Shown: piece by piece, positions 24,973 through 34,086 of the stretch | How positions within the stretch are numbered: position 1 is the stretch's first letter | How the letters are laid out: the number at the start of each line of letters is the position of its first letter | NCBI RefSeq assembly: GCF_001005725.1 | Contig: NZ_LBIC01000006.1 | Span: 1 to 64,000 of the forward strand | Direction: 5' to 3' | Length of the DNA stretch: 64,000 nt | From: Sphingobium chungbukense | Lineage (GTDB): Bacteria; Pseudomonadota; Alphaproteobacteria; Sphingomonadales; Sphingomonadaceae | The notes under the pieces: model-generated | Told to the model about the DNA's origin: nothing | The model's input: only the letters and a program-made list of their open reading frames with translations | Database searches by the model: none | Position numbers and translations under genes: made by a program

Positions 24973-26322
24973 TCAGGTCGCGGTGCTGAGGCGCCCCAAT
25001 TCTCCTTCCGCCCTCGCCTGCCGGCCATAGACTATTTCGAACAGTGGCCCCGCCATCATGGTGGTGACGATGGCCATCAGGACCAGCATCGAAAACAAGG
25101 CCGGTTCGATGATCCCCTTCTGTATTCCGATATTGATGATGATCAATTCCATCAGGCCGCGCGAGTTCATCAATGCGCCGATGCCCAGCGCCGTGCGATT
25201 GTCTTCGCCGGACATACGGGCGGCCGCATAGCAGGCCCCGAACTTGGCGAGGATGGAGGCGACCAATATGCCCAGCGCGATAAGCAGGAACGGCATGGAG
25301 TTGACCATGTCGAGGCGCGTGTTCAGGCCCGAATAAGTGAAGAACATGGGCAGCAATATGACCACCGCGATCGGCTCTACCTTCTTCTTCAACTCTTCGA
25401 CGAACAGGCCTCGCGGCATGAACACACCCAGGATGAAGCCACCGAATATGCCGTGAATGCCGATCGCGTCCATGACGAAGGCCGACAGGCAGAAGAGCGC
25501 CAGGGTGATGGCCAGGATCGTCGTGCTCATCTCGCCCCGCGCCTCGACCGCGTGTCCCAGCGGAGCGAGCAGGCGCCGCCCGAACAGGATCAGGAAGGCG
25601 GCGTAGAGAAAAGCCCCGACGATCGCCACCACAGCGACCCCGCTGCCACCCCCGAACAGGGCGAGAACCACCGCCAGCACGCACCAGGAGGCAGCATCGT
25701 CGAACGCGCCGGCCGTCAGCGACAGCGTGCCCAGCGGACTGTCGGCAAGCCCCCGTTCGTTGATGATCCGCGCCAGCATCGGAAAAGCGGTCAGGGCGAT
25801 GCAGGCGCCCATGAAAAGCGTCGCGCTGCCCTGGCCCAGGCCGTCCGCGAAGAGGCCCGGTATCTTCACCAGCCAGGGTGTGATCAGTATCGCTATGAGG
25901 AAGGGCGCAAGCAGCCCTGCCCCCGACACCATGGCCGCGTTCCGGACCTTCGACTGGAAATGATCGAGCCTCAATGTCAGCCCTACCAGGAACATGTAGA
26001 GCGCCACGCCGAATTGCGCGCCGGCATAGAGCAGATTGCCGGTTTCCTTCGGAAAGATCGCCCCCTGGAGACCGGGGGCGATCAGCCCGAAGAGGGACGG
26101 CCCCAGGATCACGCCGGCGATCATCTCCCCCACCACCTGTGGTTGCGCGAGGAATTTCCGGCACAGCCAACCCACCCCCCTGCACGCCACGAGAATGAGC
26201 GCGAGTTGCAGGAAGAAATGGACGCTGAAATCGCCCGGAGAATAGCTGGACAGTTTCGCGCCGACCGGCGGCCCATGGGGCGCCAATATGTTCGTCAGCG
26301 AAGAAATAATGTCTCCAGCCAT
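24973..26322 (-). CDS. Kef/CPA2-type cation:proton antiporter
   Basis: This is a 449-residue membrane protein with about 12-13 helices. The N-terminal region QPQVVGEMIAGVILGPSLFG is the CPA2 signature. GAFDDAASWCVLAVV near residue 180 holds the ion-binding Asp, and FGGFILGVFMPRG and GIGALMNSRGLMELIIINIG are further family blocks. No TrkA-N (KTN) domain is attached, so it is the short form. The start at 26322 follows GGGAGGG. It is not obviously linked to either neighbouring catabolic locus. A xyl-box-like site (26345-26356) lies between it and the glycosidase operon. Confidence 0.88.
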   Translation of the reverse strand: MAGDIISSLTNILAPHGPPVGAKLSSYSPGDFSVHFFLQLALILVACRGVGWLCRKFLAQPQVVGEMIAGVILGPSLFGLIAPGLQGAIFPKETGNLLYAGAQFGVALYMFLVGLTLRLDHFQSKVRNAAMVSGAGLLAPFLIAILITPWLVKIPGLFADGLGQGSATLFMGACIALTAFPMLARIINERGLADSPLGTLSLTAGAFDDAASWCVLAVVLALFGGGSGVAVVAIVGAFLYAAFLILFGRRLLAPLGHAVEARGEMSTTILAITLALFCLSAFVMDAIGIHGIFGGFILGVFMPRGLFVEELKKKVEPIAVVILLPMFFTYSGLNTRLDMVNSMPFLLIALGILVASILAKFGACYAAARMSGEDNRTALGIGALMNSRGLMELIIINIGIQKGIIEPALFSMLVLMAIVTTMMAGPLFEIVYGRQARAEGELGRLSTAT

Positions 26323-26344
26323 CCAGCCCTCCCATATTTATGAT

Positions 26345-26356
26345 GGGAGCGCTACC
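26345..26356. promoter_or_regulatory. LacI-type operator (xyl-box-like) 1
   Basis: GGGAGCGCTACC carries the AGCGCT core and one full arm of the TGGTAGCGCTACCA consensus seen at three other places in the polysaccharide locus. It lies between the antiporter start (26322) and the GH43-GH43-GH95-GH27 operon (first start 26564). A half-copy of the GntR operator (26511-26517) is nearby but is not convincing. Confidence 0.5.
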
Positions 26357-26563
26357 ACATTTGGATGGGATAGAGAAGCCTGTCGTCCATCCGATCGCAT
26401 ATTGGCCCGGACATGGGCGGGGTATTTCGACTTTGGCGCTCCTGTTCCACACGCTGTCCCAGGGGAAATTTATTTGTGGGAGTTATTGACGGCCATGAGA
26501 GATCATATACGATCGTTGCGCCAACCAAATGCCATGGCGCACAACAGAATGAGGGGATTGAGA

Positions 26564-28243
26564 ATGACCGGCACGGCGACGCATCGGGCATCGCGTTTGC
26601 GGCCGATCGCCCTGATTCTGCTGCCCCTGTGCGGCGCGGTACAGGCCCATGCGGCGCCCGCGCGATTCGAGCAGTTCACTTATCAGGGGAAGGCCGCAGA
26701 ACAGGCTCCGGTGCAGGCGGGTCAATATCGCAATCCGATCTTGTCGGGCTATTATCCCGACCCCTCGCTGACCCGCGTGGGTGACGACTATTATCTGGTC
26801 AATTCCTCCTTCGCTCACTTCCCCGGCCTGCCGGTCTTCAAATCGAAAGACCTGGTCCATTGGACCCAGATCGCCAACGCCATCAACCGCCCCGAACAAC
26901 TCGACTTCACCGGCCGAAGGATATCGCAAGCGGTATTCGCGCCTGATATCAGCTGGCATGACGGCGTCTTCTACATCGTCAATACATGCGTCGAATGCGG
27001 AGGTAATTTCGTCATCACCGCGAAGGACCCCGCAGGACCATGGTCCAATCCGATCTGGCTGCCCTTCGAAGGTATCGACCCCTCCCTTTATTGGGAAGGC
27101 GACAAGGCCTATATCGTAAACAACCGCGCGCCAGAGGAAACACCCCGTTATGACGGACGCCGCGCCATCTGGATTCAGGAATATGACTGGCGTGCCGGCA
27201 AGATGGTCGGGCCGAGCACGCAGATCGTCAATGGCGGCGTCGACATCGGGAAAAAGCCGGTCTGGATCGAGGGGCCGCATATCTTCCGCAAGGACGGCTA
27301 TTATTATCTGACCGCGGCCGAAGGCGGGACAAGCGTCAATCATTCACAGGTCGTGTTCCGCGCGAAGGAATTGCGCGGCCCCTATCAGCCGTTCGAGGGC
27401 AATCCGATCCTTACCCAACGCGATCTGGACCCCGCCCGGCCCGATCCGATCGGCTCGGCGGGACATGCGAAACTCGTTCAGACCCGCAATGGCGACTGGT
27501 GGGCGAGCTTCCTGGCAGTGCGCCCCTATGCCGGGGATTTCTACAATATCGGACGGGAAACCTTCCTGCTGCCGGTCAAGTGGAAGGATGGCTGGCCAGT
27601 CATCCTGCCCAAAGGGGAGGCGATCCCGCATGTCGCCGAGGCGCCACGCCTGCCCGCCGGGCCGCTGCCGGCGCTGCCCACCAGCGGCGACTTTTCCTAT
27701 ACCGACGAATTTGACGGCAAGACCCTCTCCATGCAGTGGATCGGCATCCGCACGCCGCACCACCCCTTTTATCGCCTGAGCGGCGGTGCGCTGGAACTGG
27801 AAAGCGGCGCGCCCATCGGCGACCTCAACGGCGTCCCGGCCTTCATCGGACGTCGGCAGCAACATGCCAATGCCACCATCTCCACCACCCTGCGCTACAC
27901 GCCCGCCGGCAATGGCGACCGTGCCGGCCTCGCCGCCGTGCAAAGCGATCGCAACAACCTTTTCTTCGGGCTCACCCGGATCGAAGGGAGGCCGGTCGTC
28001 GCCCTTTACACGCGCGATCAGTCCGACACCGACAGCCTCATCGCATCCGCCCCTGTCGCCACGAGCCGACCTGTGACCCTGACCATCCGCATCACGGGCG
28101 GCACCATGGCCTTCGACTATGCCGTCGACGGGAAGGCCCGGACGCTCAAGACCGACCTCGACGCAACCCTGCTCAGCACGGAAAAGGCGGGCGGGTTCGT
28201 CGGCACCGTCATCGGCCCTTATCATTACACGCCCGCCTCCTGA
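26564..28243 (+). CDS. Glycoside hydrolase family 43, exported (xylosidase/arabinofuranosidase)
   Basis: The 559-residue product starts at the ATG at 26564, after GAGGGG; longer readings lack support. A signal peptide (RPIALILLPLCGAVQAHA) is followed by the five-bladed propeller. The catalytic triad can be placed as Asp in GYYPDPSLTRVG (base), Asp in EGIDPSLYW (pKa modulator) and Glu in VWIEGPHIF (acid). A C-terminal beta-sandwich of about 190 residues (from DFSYTDEFDGKTLSMQW) is the GH43_C2 type. This layout fits an exo-acting beta-xylosidase or alpha-L-arabinofuranosidase on xylo-oligosaccharides. It is the first gene of a four-enzyme operon. Confidence 0.9.
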   Translation: MTGTATHRASRLRPIALILLPLCGAVQAHAAPARFEQFTYQGKAAEQAPVQAGQYRNPILSGYYPDPSLTRVGDDYYLVNSSFAHFPGLPVFKSKDLVHWTQIANAINRPEQLDFTGRRISQAVFAPDISWHDGVFYIVNTCVECGGNFVITAKDPAGPWSNPIWLPFEGIDPSLYWEGDKAYIVNNRAPEETPRYDGRRAIWIQEYDWRAGKMVGPSTQIVNGGVDIGKKPVWIEGPHIFRKDGYYYLTAAEGGTSVNHSQVVFRAKELRGPYQPFEGNPILTQRDLDPARPDPIGSAGHAKLVQTRNGDWWASFLAVRPYAGDFYNIGRETFLLPVKWKDGWPVILPKGEAIPHVAEAPRLPAGPLPALPTSGDFSYTDEFDGKTLSMQWIGIRTPHHPFYRLSGGALELESGAPIGDLNGVPAFIGRRQQHANATISTTLRYTPAGNGDRAGLAAVQSDRNNLFFGLTRIEGRPVVALYTRDQSDTDSLIASAPVATSRPVTLTIRITGGTMAFDYAVDGKARTLKTDLDATLLSTEKAGGFVGTVIGPYHYTPAS

Positions 28244-28259
28244 TCCGGAGAGACCATCC

Positions 28260-29834
28260 ATGTCCGGCTCTTTAGTGCTCCGCACCGGCCTTGCCATCGC
28301 GGCCCTGGCAGTCGCTTCCGCCCTGCCCGCCCAGGTCTGGCGATCGGATCAGGGCGACGGCACCTATCGCAATCCGGTCCTGTTCGCCGACTATCCCGAC
28401 CCGGATATCATCCGCGTGGGCGAGGATTTCTACTTCGTCACGACCACCTTCGCCAATGCACCCGGCATCACCATCCTGCATTCGAAGGACCTGGTGAACT
28501 GGCGGATCGCCAGCCATGTGATCAAACGGCTGGACGGCGATCCCCGCTATGATCTCAAGGAGGGCGGCGCCTATCGCCACGGCTTCTACGCGGCGAGCCT
28601 GCGCCACCATGACGGCCTCTTCGCCATCGCGGTGACGCCGGTGGGGCACAAGACGCGCATCTACCGTTCGGCGCGGATCGAAGGACCCTGGACCTACAAG
28701 GAACTGGACATCGAGGCCTTCGACCCCGCGCTGTTCTTCGACGATGACGGGACGGCCTATCTGGGCACCTCGGTCGGCACTGACGGGACGCTGACCCTGC
28801 TCACCCTCAACAAGGATCTGAGCGCCATCGCCGCCACGCGGCAGGCCTATTACAACAAGGGCGCTGAAGGATCGAAGATCATCCGGCACAATGGCTGGTA
28901 TTATCTCTTCAATGCGATCCCGTCCAAGCTGGCGATGACCGTGTCCCGCTCCCGCAGCCTCTGGGGGCCGTGGGAAACCCGCCCCTCGATCGACGACAAG
29001 ACCGGCGGACACCAGGGCGCGATCGTCGATCTGCCCGACGGGAGCTGGTACGGCTTCGTCATGGTCGATGCGGGCGCGATCGGCCGGATGACCAACATCA
29101 GCCCGATTTTCTGGAAGGACGAATGGCCGGTCTGGGGCACGCCGGACGCACCAGACCAGGTACCCGACCGATCGCCCAAGCCGATCCAGGGGCTCCCCTT
29201 CGCCGAACCGGATTCGTCCGACGACTTTTCCGGCCCGAGGCTCGGCCTGCAATGGCAATGGAACCATAATCCCGACGACAGCCGTTGGTCGCTGACGCAG
29301 CATCCCGGTTTCCTACGCCTGCACGCGACGCAGGCCGACGGCATCTGGACCGCGCGCAACACGCTGACGCAGAAGGCGCAGGGGCCACGCGCCCGAGCTG
29401 TGGTGAAGCTCGACACCAGCGGTATCAGACCGGGTGATGTCTGCGGCTTCGGAAGCTTCGGCAAATATAGTGCGCAGCTTTCGGTCGTCGGCGGCCCGAA
29501 GGGCACCCGGGGCTTGCAGATGCAATTGACCGAATCCACCAGCGACGCCCCCCGCACGCAGCTTCGCGTACCAGCCCGGCCGATCGAGGGACGCACGCTC
29601 TGGCTGCGCACCGACATGGATTTCGGAGCCCGGGAAGGACGGGTTGCGTACAGTCTCGATAACCGCCGCTGGAGCGAATTGGGCGGGGCCTTCCCGCTCG
29701 CCTTCGACTGGCGCACCGGCACCTTCCAGGGGCAGCAACTCGCCTTATCCTGCTATAATCCGGAGCCGGGAGGCGGCTATCTGGATGTAGACAGCTTCAC
29801 CCTCTCCGCCCTCCCCACAGGAGAAGGATCTTGA
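28260..29834 (+). CDS. Glycoside hydrolase family 43, second copy in the operon
   Basis: The 524-residue product starts at 28260, 16 bp after the previous stop, with GGAGAG upstream. The signal peptide is GLAIAALAVASALPAQ. The propeller shows ADYPDPDIIRVGEDFYFV (base), IEAFDPALFFDDDG (modulator) and KGAEGSKIIRHNGWYYLF (acid Glu). A C-terminal lectin-like sandwich (DDFSGPRLGLQWQWNHNPDD) follows. It resembles the beta-xylosidase side of GH43 (XylB-like plus sandwich). It is only distantly similar to the first enzyme, so the two probably remove different decorations or linkages. Confidence 0.9.
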   Translation: MSGSLVLRTGLAIAALAVASALPAQVWRSDQGDGTYRNPVLFADYPDPDIIRVGEDFYFVTTTFANAPGITILHSKDLVNWRIASHVIKRLDGDPRYDLKEGGAYRHGFYAASLRHHDGLFAIAVTPVGHKTRIYRSARIEGPWTYKELDIEAFDPALFFDDDGTAYLGTSVGTDGTLTLLTLNKDLSAIAATRQAYYNKGAEGSKIIRHNGWYYLFNAIPSKLAMTVSRSRSLWGPWETRPSIDDKTGGHQGAIVDLPDGSWYGFVMVDAGAIGRMTNISPIFWKDEWPVWGTPDAPDQVPDRSPKPIQGLPFAEPDSSDDFSGPRLGLQWQWNHNPDDSRWSLTQHPGFLRLHATQADGIWTARNTLTQKAQGPRARAVVKLDTSGIRPGDVCGFGSFGKYSAQLSVVGGPKGTRGLQMQLTESTSDAPRTQLRVPARPIEGRTLWLRTDMDFGAREGRVAYSLDNRRWSELGGAFPLAFDWRTGTFQGQQLALSCYNPEPGGGYLDVDSFTLSALPTGEGS

Positions 29835-32176
29835 GCATCAGCCGTCGCGAAGCCGCCGCGGCCCTTGCCACCGGCACACTCGCGCTCGCCGCCCCGCCCG
29901 GGCGCGGCAACGCCAGGAGCACGGCGTCCGCGTACCCCCTCACCCTCTGGTATCGCCAACCCGCCGGGCAATGGACCGAGGCACTGCCCATCGGCAACGG
30001 TCGCCTGGGCGCGATGCTGTTCGGCGGACCGGCGCAGGAGCGATTGCAACTCAACGAGAGCAGCCTCTGGGCCGGCCAGCCCTATGATCCCGTCAACCCG
30101 CAGGCTGCGGCGATGCTGCCCAAGGTCCGCGCGCTCATCTTCGAGGGAAAAATCGCGGAGGCCGAAGCCTTGGCCAACGAAACGCTGATGGCCCGGCCGC
30201 TTGCGCAGATGCCCTATCAGACGCTGGGCGACCTGATGCTCGACTTTCCAGGCATCGGCGCCATCAGCGGTTACCGGCGCGACCTCGACCTCGACAAGGC
30301 CATGGCCACCGTCCGGTTCGCGGCGGGCAAGGTCCGGCATATGCGGCAGGTCGTGGCGTCCGCCGACGATCAGCTTATCGCCGTGCATCTGAGTGCGTCC
30401 GGGTCCGGCAGGCTCGATGTCGATATCGGCCTTCATTCTCCGCAGCGGGATGTGAATGTGGTGGCGGACGGGCCTTCCGGCCTGCTGATGACCGGGCGCA
30501 ACGGCGCATCGAGCGGCATCGAGGGCGGTCTCCATTTTGCCGCACGCCTCTCCGCACGGTGGGAAGGCGGACGAGCCAGCCACTTGCCGGATGGAAGGCT
30601 GGGCCTGCGGGGAGCGAGCGCGGTGACGCTGCTGATCGCCATGGCCACCAGCTACCGGCGGTTCGATGACATTGGCGGCGATCCCATCGCCGCCACAGCC
30701 GCCACCATCTCCAGGGCGCACGGCCATGACTTCGCGCGCATCGCCGCCGACACCGCGGCAACGCATCAAAGGCTGTTTCGCCGCGTCGCCATCAACCTCG
30801 GCACATCGGCCGCCGCCGCCCGTCCCACGGACGAGCGCATTGCCGCATCACAGACGAACGACGATCCGGCGCTCGCCGCGCTCTATTTCCAATATGCCCG
30901 TTACCTGCTGATTTCATCTTCGCGACCGGGCGGTCAACCCGCCAATCTCCAGGGATTGTGGAATGACAGTCTGAACCCGCCCTGGGGTTCCAAATATACC
31001 ATCAACATCAACAGCGAGATGAATTATTGGCCCGCTGAACCGACAGGACTTGCCGAATGCGTGACGCCGCTGATCGAAATGGTGCGGGAACTGGCCGTCA
31101 CAGGTGCCAGGACTGCCCGGACCATGTATGGCGCGCGCGGCTGGGTCGTACATCACAATAGCGACCTCTGGCGCGCGACCGCACCGATCGACGGCGCGCA
31201 GTTCGGCCTGTGGCCCACGGGCGGCGCATGGTTGTGTACCCATTTATGGGACCATTATGATTATGGCCGGGACCGCGCTTATCTCGCCAGCATCTATCCG
31301 CTGATGGCGGGCGCGGCGCAATTTTTCCTCGACACGCTGCAACGCGACCCGGCAACCGGATGTCTCGTTACCAACCCGTCCATGAGCCCTGAAAATCCGC
31401 ACGGCCATGGCGGCACCATCTGCGCCGGCCCGACGATGGACATGGCCATATTGCGCGACCTGTTCGGCCAGACGATCGAAGCCGCCACGATCCTTGGCAT
31501 TGACGCAGCGCTGATCGGCGAAATGCGTGCGGCGCGCGAACGGCTGGCCCCCTACAGGATCGGCCGGCAGGGGCAGCTTCAGGAATGGCAGCGGGATTGG
31601 GATGCCGATGCACCGGAACAGAACCACCGGCACGTTTCGCACCTCTACGGCCTCCACCCTTCCCATCAGATCACGCCGGACGACACGCCCGAACTGGCAG
31701 CGGCGGCGCGTAGGACGCTGGAAATCCGCGGCGACCGGGCGACCGGCTGGGCCACCGCCTGGCGCATCAACCTCTGGGCGCGGCTGCGGGAGGGGGATCA
31801 TGCCCATGCCATATTGCGCTTCCTGCTGGGACAGGAACGCACCTATCCCAATATGTTCGACGCCCATCCGCCCTTCCAGATCGACGGCAATTTCGGCGGC
31901 GCGGCGGGGATCGTCGAAATGTTGATGACCAGCCGTGGCGACCGTATCGACCTGCTGCCCGCCCTGCCGAGGGCCTGGCCCGACGGGCATATCCTCGGCC
32001 TGCGCGCACGAGGACGCTGCGGCGTCGACCTGCACTGGCTGGGCGGCCGACTGGACCGCGCAACGTTGCGCCCGGACCTGGATGGGGAAAGGACCATCCA
32101 CCTCGGCGAACGCCACCGCACCTTCCAACTCAGGGCCGGAACCCCGCTCACCGTGACCGCGAAGGATCTTGCATGA
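29831..32176 (+). CDS. Glycoside hydrolase family 95 (alpha-L-fucosidase / alpha-L-galactosidase)
   Basis: This is a 781-residue enzyme. The start is a TTG overlapping the previous stop (TTGA), after GGAGAAGG. The N-terminus MSISRREAAAALATGTLALA is a Tat-like signal. Family blocks include LPIGNGRLGAMLFGG and LQLNESSLWAG near the front, QGLWNDSLNPPWGSKYTININSEMNYW in the middle, VTNPSMSPENPHG (probable acid Glu) and PPFQIDGNFGGAAGIVEML (probable base Asp). GH95 members cleave terminal alpha-1,2-L-fucose (xyloglucan) or the related L-galactose (complex xylan). Context with GH43 and GH51 favours xylan side chains, but this is inference. Confidence 0.92.
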   Translation: MSISRREAAAALATGTLALAAPPGRGNARSTASAYPLTLWYRQPAGQWTEALPIGNGRLGAMLFGGPAQERLQLNESSLWAGQPYDPVNPQAAAMLPKVRALIFEGKIAEAEALANETLMARPLAQMPYQTLGDLMLDFPGIGAISGYRRDLDLDKAMATVRFAAGKVRHMRQVVASADDQLIAVHLSASGSGRLDVDIGLHSPQRDVNVVADGPSGLLMTGRNGASSGIEGGLHFAARLSARWEGGRASHLPDGRLGLRGASAVTLLIAMATSYRRFDDIGGDPIAATAATISRAHGHDFARIAADTAATHQRLFRRVAINLGTSAAAARPTDERIAASQTNDDPALAALYFQYARYLLISSSRPGGQPANLQGLWNDSLNPPWGSKYTININSEMNYWPAEPTGLAECVTPLIEMVRELAVTGARTARTMYGARGWVVHHNSDLWRATAPIDGAQFGLWPTGGAWLCTHLWDHYDYGRDRAYLASIYPLMAGAAQFFLDTLQRDPATGCLVTNPSMSPENPHGHGGTICAGPTMDMAILRDLFGQTIEAATILGIDAALIGEMRAARERLAPYRIGRQGQLQEWQRDWDADAPEQNHRHVSHLYGLHPSHQITPDDTPELAAAARRTLEIRGDRATGWATAWRINLWARLREGDHAHAILRFLLGQERTYPNMFDAHPPFQIDGNFGGAAGIVEMLMTSRGDRIDLLPALPRAWPDGHILGLRARGRCGVDLHWLGGRLDRATLRPDLDGERTIHLGERHRTFQLRAGTPLTVTAKDLA

Positions 32177-34071
32177 CGCCGCGCCGCCTTTTCCTTACCC
32201 TTGCCATGCTCTGCGCCGGCACCACCTTGTCCGCGCAGACCGTCGATCCGCTCGCGCCCACCGGCCGGTGGAGCGCCTATCAGGGCGGACGTGCCGAATT
32301 GCCACCCATGGGCTGGAACAGCTGGAACGCCTTCTTCACCGAGATCGACGAAGAAAAGCTGATGGGTTCGGCGCAGCGCATCCTCGACAGCGGCCTCGCC
32401 CGAAAGGGATATCGCTACATCAATATCGATGACGGCTGGTGGCTCAGGCGCCGGACCAGCGACGGCAGGCTGATGATCCGGTCGGAAAAATTCCCCTCCT
32501 CGCTGACGGCGCGTGGCGATCCCTCCTTCCGCCCCCTGACAGACCGGCTCCATGCCATGGGCTTCAAGGCGGGCATCTATTCCGACCTCGGCCGCAACAT
32601 ATGCTCGCAGGCCTATTCGAACGGGGAGGCTCAACTGCCCGAAGGCACGATGGCGGAACGGGAGGTCGGGCTTTACGGCCACAGCGATCAGGATATCCGT
32701 CTCTTTTTCGCCGATTGGGGCTTCGACGCGATCAAGGTCGACGGCTGCGGCATCCGCGCTTTCGCTGCCGATGCCGAGCGGGTCCGTAATGGGCAATATC
32801 GCGCCTTGTCGCCATTGATCGACCAGGCATCCACCACCCGGTCCGATATTCCGGCCGTCAAGGCGCTGTTCGCGGACATCAACCGGTCGCTTGCCCGTCA
32901 CAATCCGGACGGCGACTATCTGCTTTCGCTCTGCATCTGGGGCAGCGCCGATGTCCGCGCCTGGGGCAAGGATGTCGGCAACATCTCGCGCACCAGCGAC
33001 GACATCTCGCCCGACTGGAGCCGGATGCTCACCAATTATGACAGCGCCGTGCGACGGGCACTCTATGCCCATCCCGGCTCGTGGAACGACCCCGACATGT
33101 TGTTCATCGGTGCCGGAGACTTTGACGAACGGCATCTCACCGAAGCGCGATCGCATTTCACGCTCTGGGCGATGATGAACGCACCCCTGCTGATCGGCGC
33201 CGACCTGCGCAAGACGCCGCAACCGCTGCTCGATATCTTCGGCAATACCGGTCTTATCGCGATCAATCAGGACCCCGCGGGCAATCAGGCGGTCATCGCC
33301 TTCGACAGTGACAGCCTCCAGATACTCGTCAAGACATTGGCCAATGGGGACAAGGCGGTTGCTCTGTTCAACCGGGGAATCGCATCGGTGGATGCCGTGC
33401 TGACGGCCGATCATCTCAAATTGCGTCCGGACCGCCCAATCGCGCTCCTGGACCTTTGGACCGGGGCCACAAGCGGCTTCACGAAGGAAGTGAAGCTTCG
33501 CGTCGAGCCGCGTCAGACACAGGTTTTCCGTGCCTCGGGCGACCATGCGCTGGCTGATGGCCTCTATCTGTCGGAGCAGCCGGGCAGCGTCAATCCGGCG
33601 ATCGATGGCGTCGTCCAGCCTCAGGCCGATCCCACCATCTATCGCTCCATCCCCGGCTGGCGCAGCACGCGCGGCATCGGGGAGCGGCCCATCTATGCGG
33701 GCTGGGGCGGCGCCATGGCGGACGCGACGCCCTATAACCAGCCGCTCATGATCGCAGGCCGGTCCTTCACCGCGGGCATCGGCATTCTCGCCAATTCGCG
33801 GCTGGAGGTGCGGAACACGGGTTTTGCGCGCTTCACTGCCCAGGTCGGGGTGGACGACAGCGCGGGGGACGGCGGTCAGTCCGTCCGCTTCTTCCTCTAC
33901 GGCGACGGTCGGCCGCTGGCGAGCACGCCGCCCCTGCGCCGCGGTTCGGCCGCCTATGCCATGTCGGCCCCGGTGAAGGGAGTGGCGATCCTGGAACTGG
34001 TCGCCCGCGCAGAGGGCGTCACGGGCAATGCGGTGCCCGTGACCTGGGGGGAGGCTGCGCTGCGCCGCTGA
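32173..34071 (+). CDS. Glycoside hydrolase family 27 with C-terminal NPCBM domain
   Basis: The 632-residue enzyme has a signal peptide (MTPRRLFLTLAMLCAGTTLSAQ). The GH27 core begins LPPMGWNSWNAFF, continues YINIDDGWW and has the nucleophile Asp in AIKVDGCGI (about residue 195). The acid Asp is probably in ISRTSDDISPDW (about 275). A beta-sandwich follows, and the last 150 residues (GWGGAMADATPYN ... TVTWGEA-like end) form an NPCBM carbohydrate-binding module. Activity is alpha-D-galactosidase or beta-L-arabinopyranosidase. The start overlaps the GH95 stop by 4 bp. The tail converges on the O-acetylesterase gene with 15 bp between the stop codons. Confidence 0.92.
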   Translation: MTPRRLFLTLAMLCAGTTLSAQTVDPLAPTGRWSAYQGGRAELPPMGWNSWNAFFTEIDEEKLMGSAQRILDSGLARKGYRYINIDDGWWLRRRTSDGRLMIRSEKFPSSLTARGDPSFRPLTDRLHAMGFKAGIYSDLGRNICSQAYSNGEAQLPEGTMAEREVGLYGHSDQDIRLFFADWGFDAIKVDGCGIRAFAADAERVRNGQYRALSPLIDQASTTRSDIPAVKALFADINRSLARHNPDGDYLLSLCIWGSADVRAWGKDVGNISRTSDDISPDWSRMLTNYDSAVRRALYAHPGSWNDPDMLFIGAGDFDERHLTEARSHFTLWAMMNAPLLIGADLRKTPQPLLDIFGNTGLIAINQDPAGNQAVIAFDSDSLQILVKTLANGDKAVALFNRGIASVDAVLTADHLKLRPDRPIALLDLWTGATSGFTKEVKLRVEPRQTQVFRASGDHALADGLYLSEQPGSVNPAIDGVVQPQADPTIYRSIPGWRSTRGIGERPIYAGWGGAMADATPYNQPLMIAGRSFTAGIGILANSRLEVRNTGFARFTAQVGVDDSAGDGGQSVRFFLYGDGRPLASTPPLRRGSAAYAMSAPVKGVAILELVARAEGVTGNAVPVTWGEAALRR

Positions 34072-34086
34072 CCCTCGCCTCTTCCG

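Noticed and set aside
26505-26525. A possible seventh GntR operator (ATCATATACGATCG) before the glycosidase operon
   Set aside because: Only the left arm matches; the right arm is absent. It is outside the catabolic locus and is treated as chance.
33954-34086. A longer O-acetylesterase ending at 33954
   Set aside because: The sequence after the frame break is Arg/Ser-rich nonsense overlapping the GH27 gene; the true tail is in the other frame and stops at 34087.
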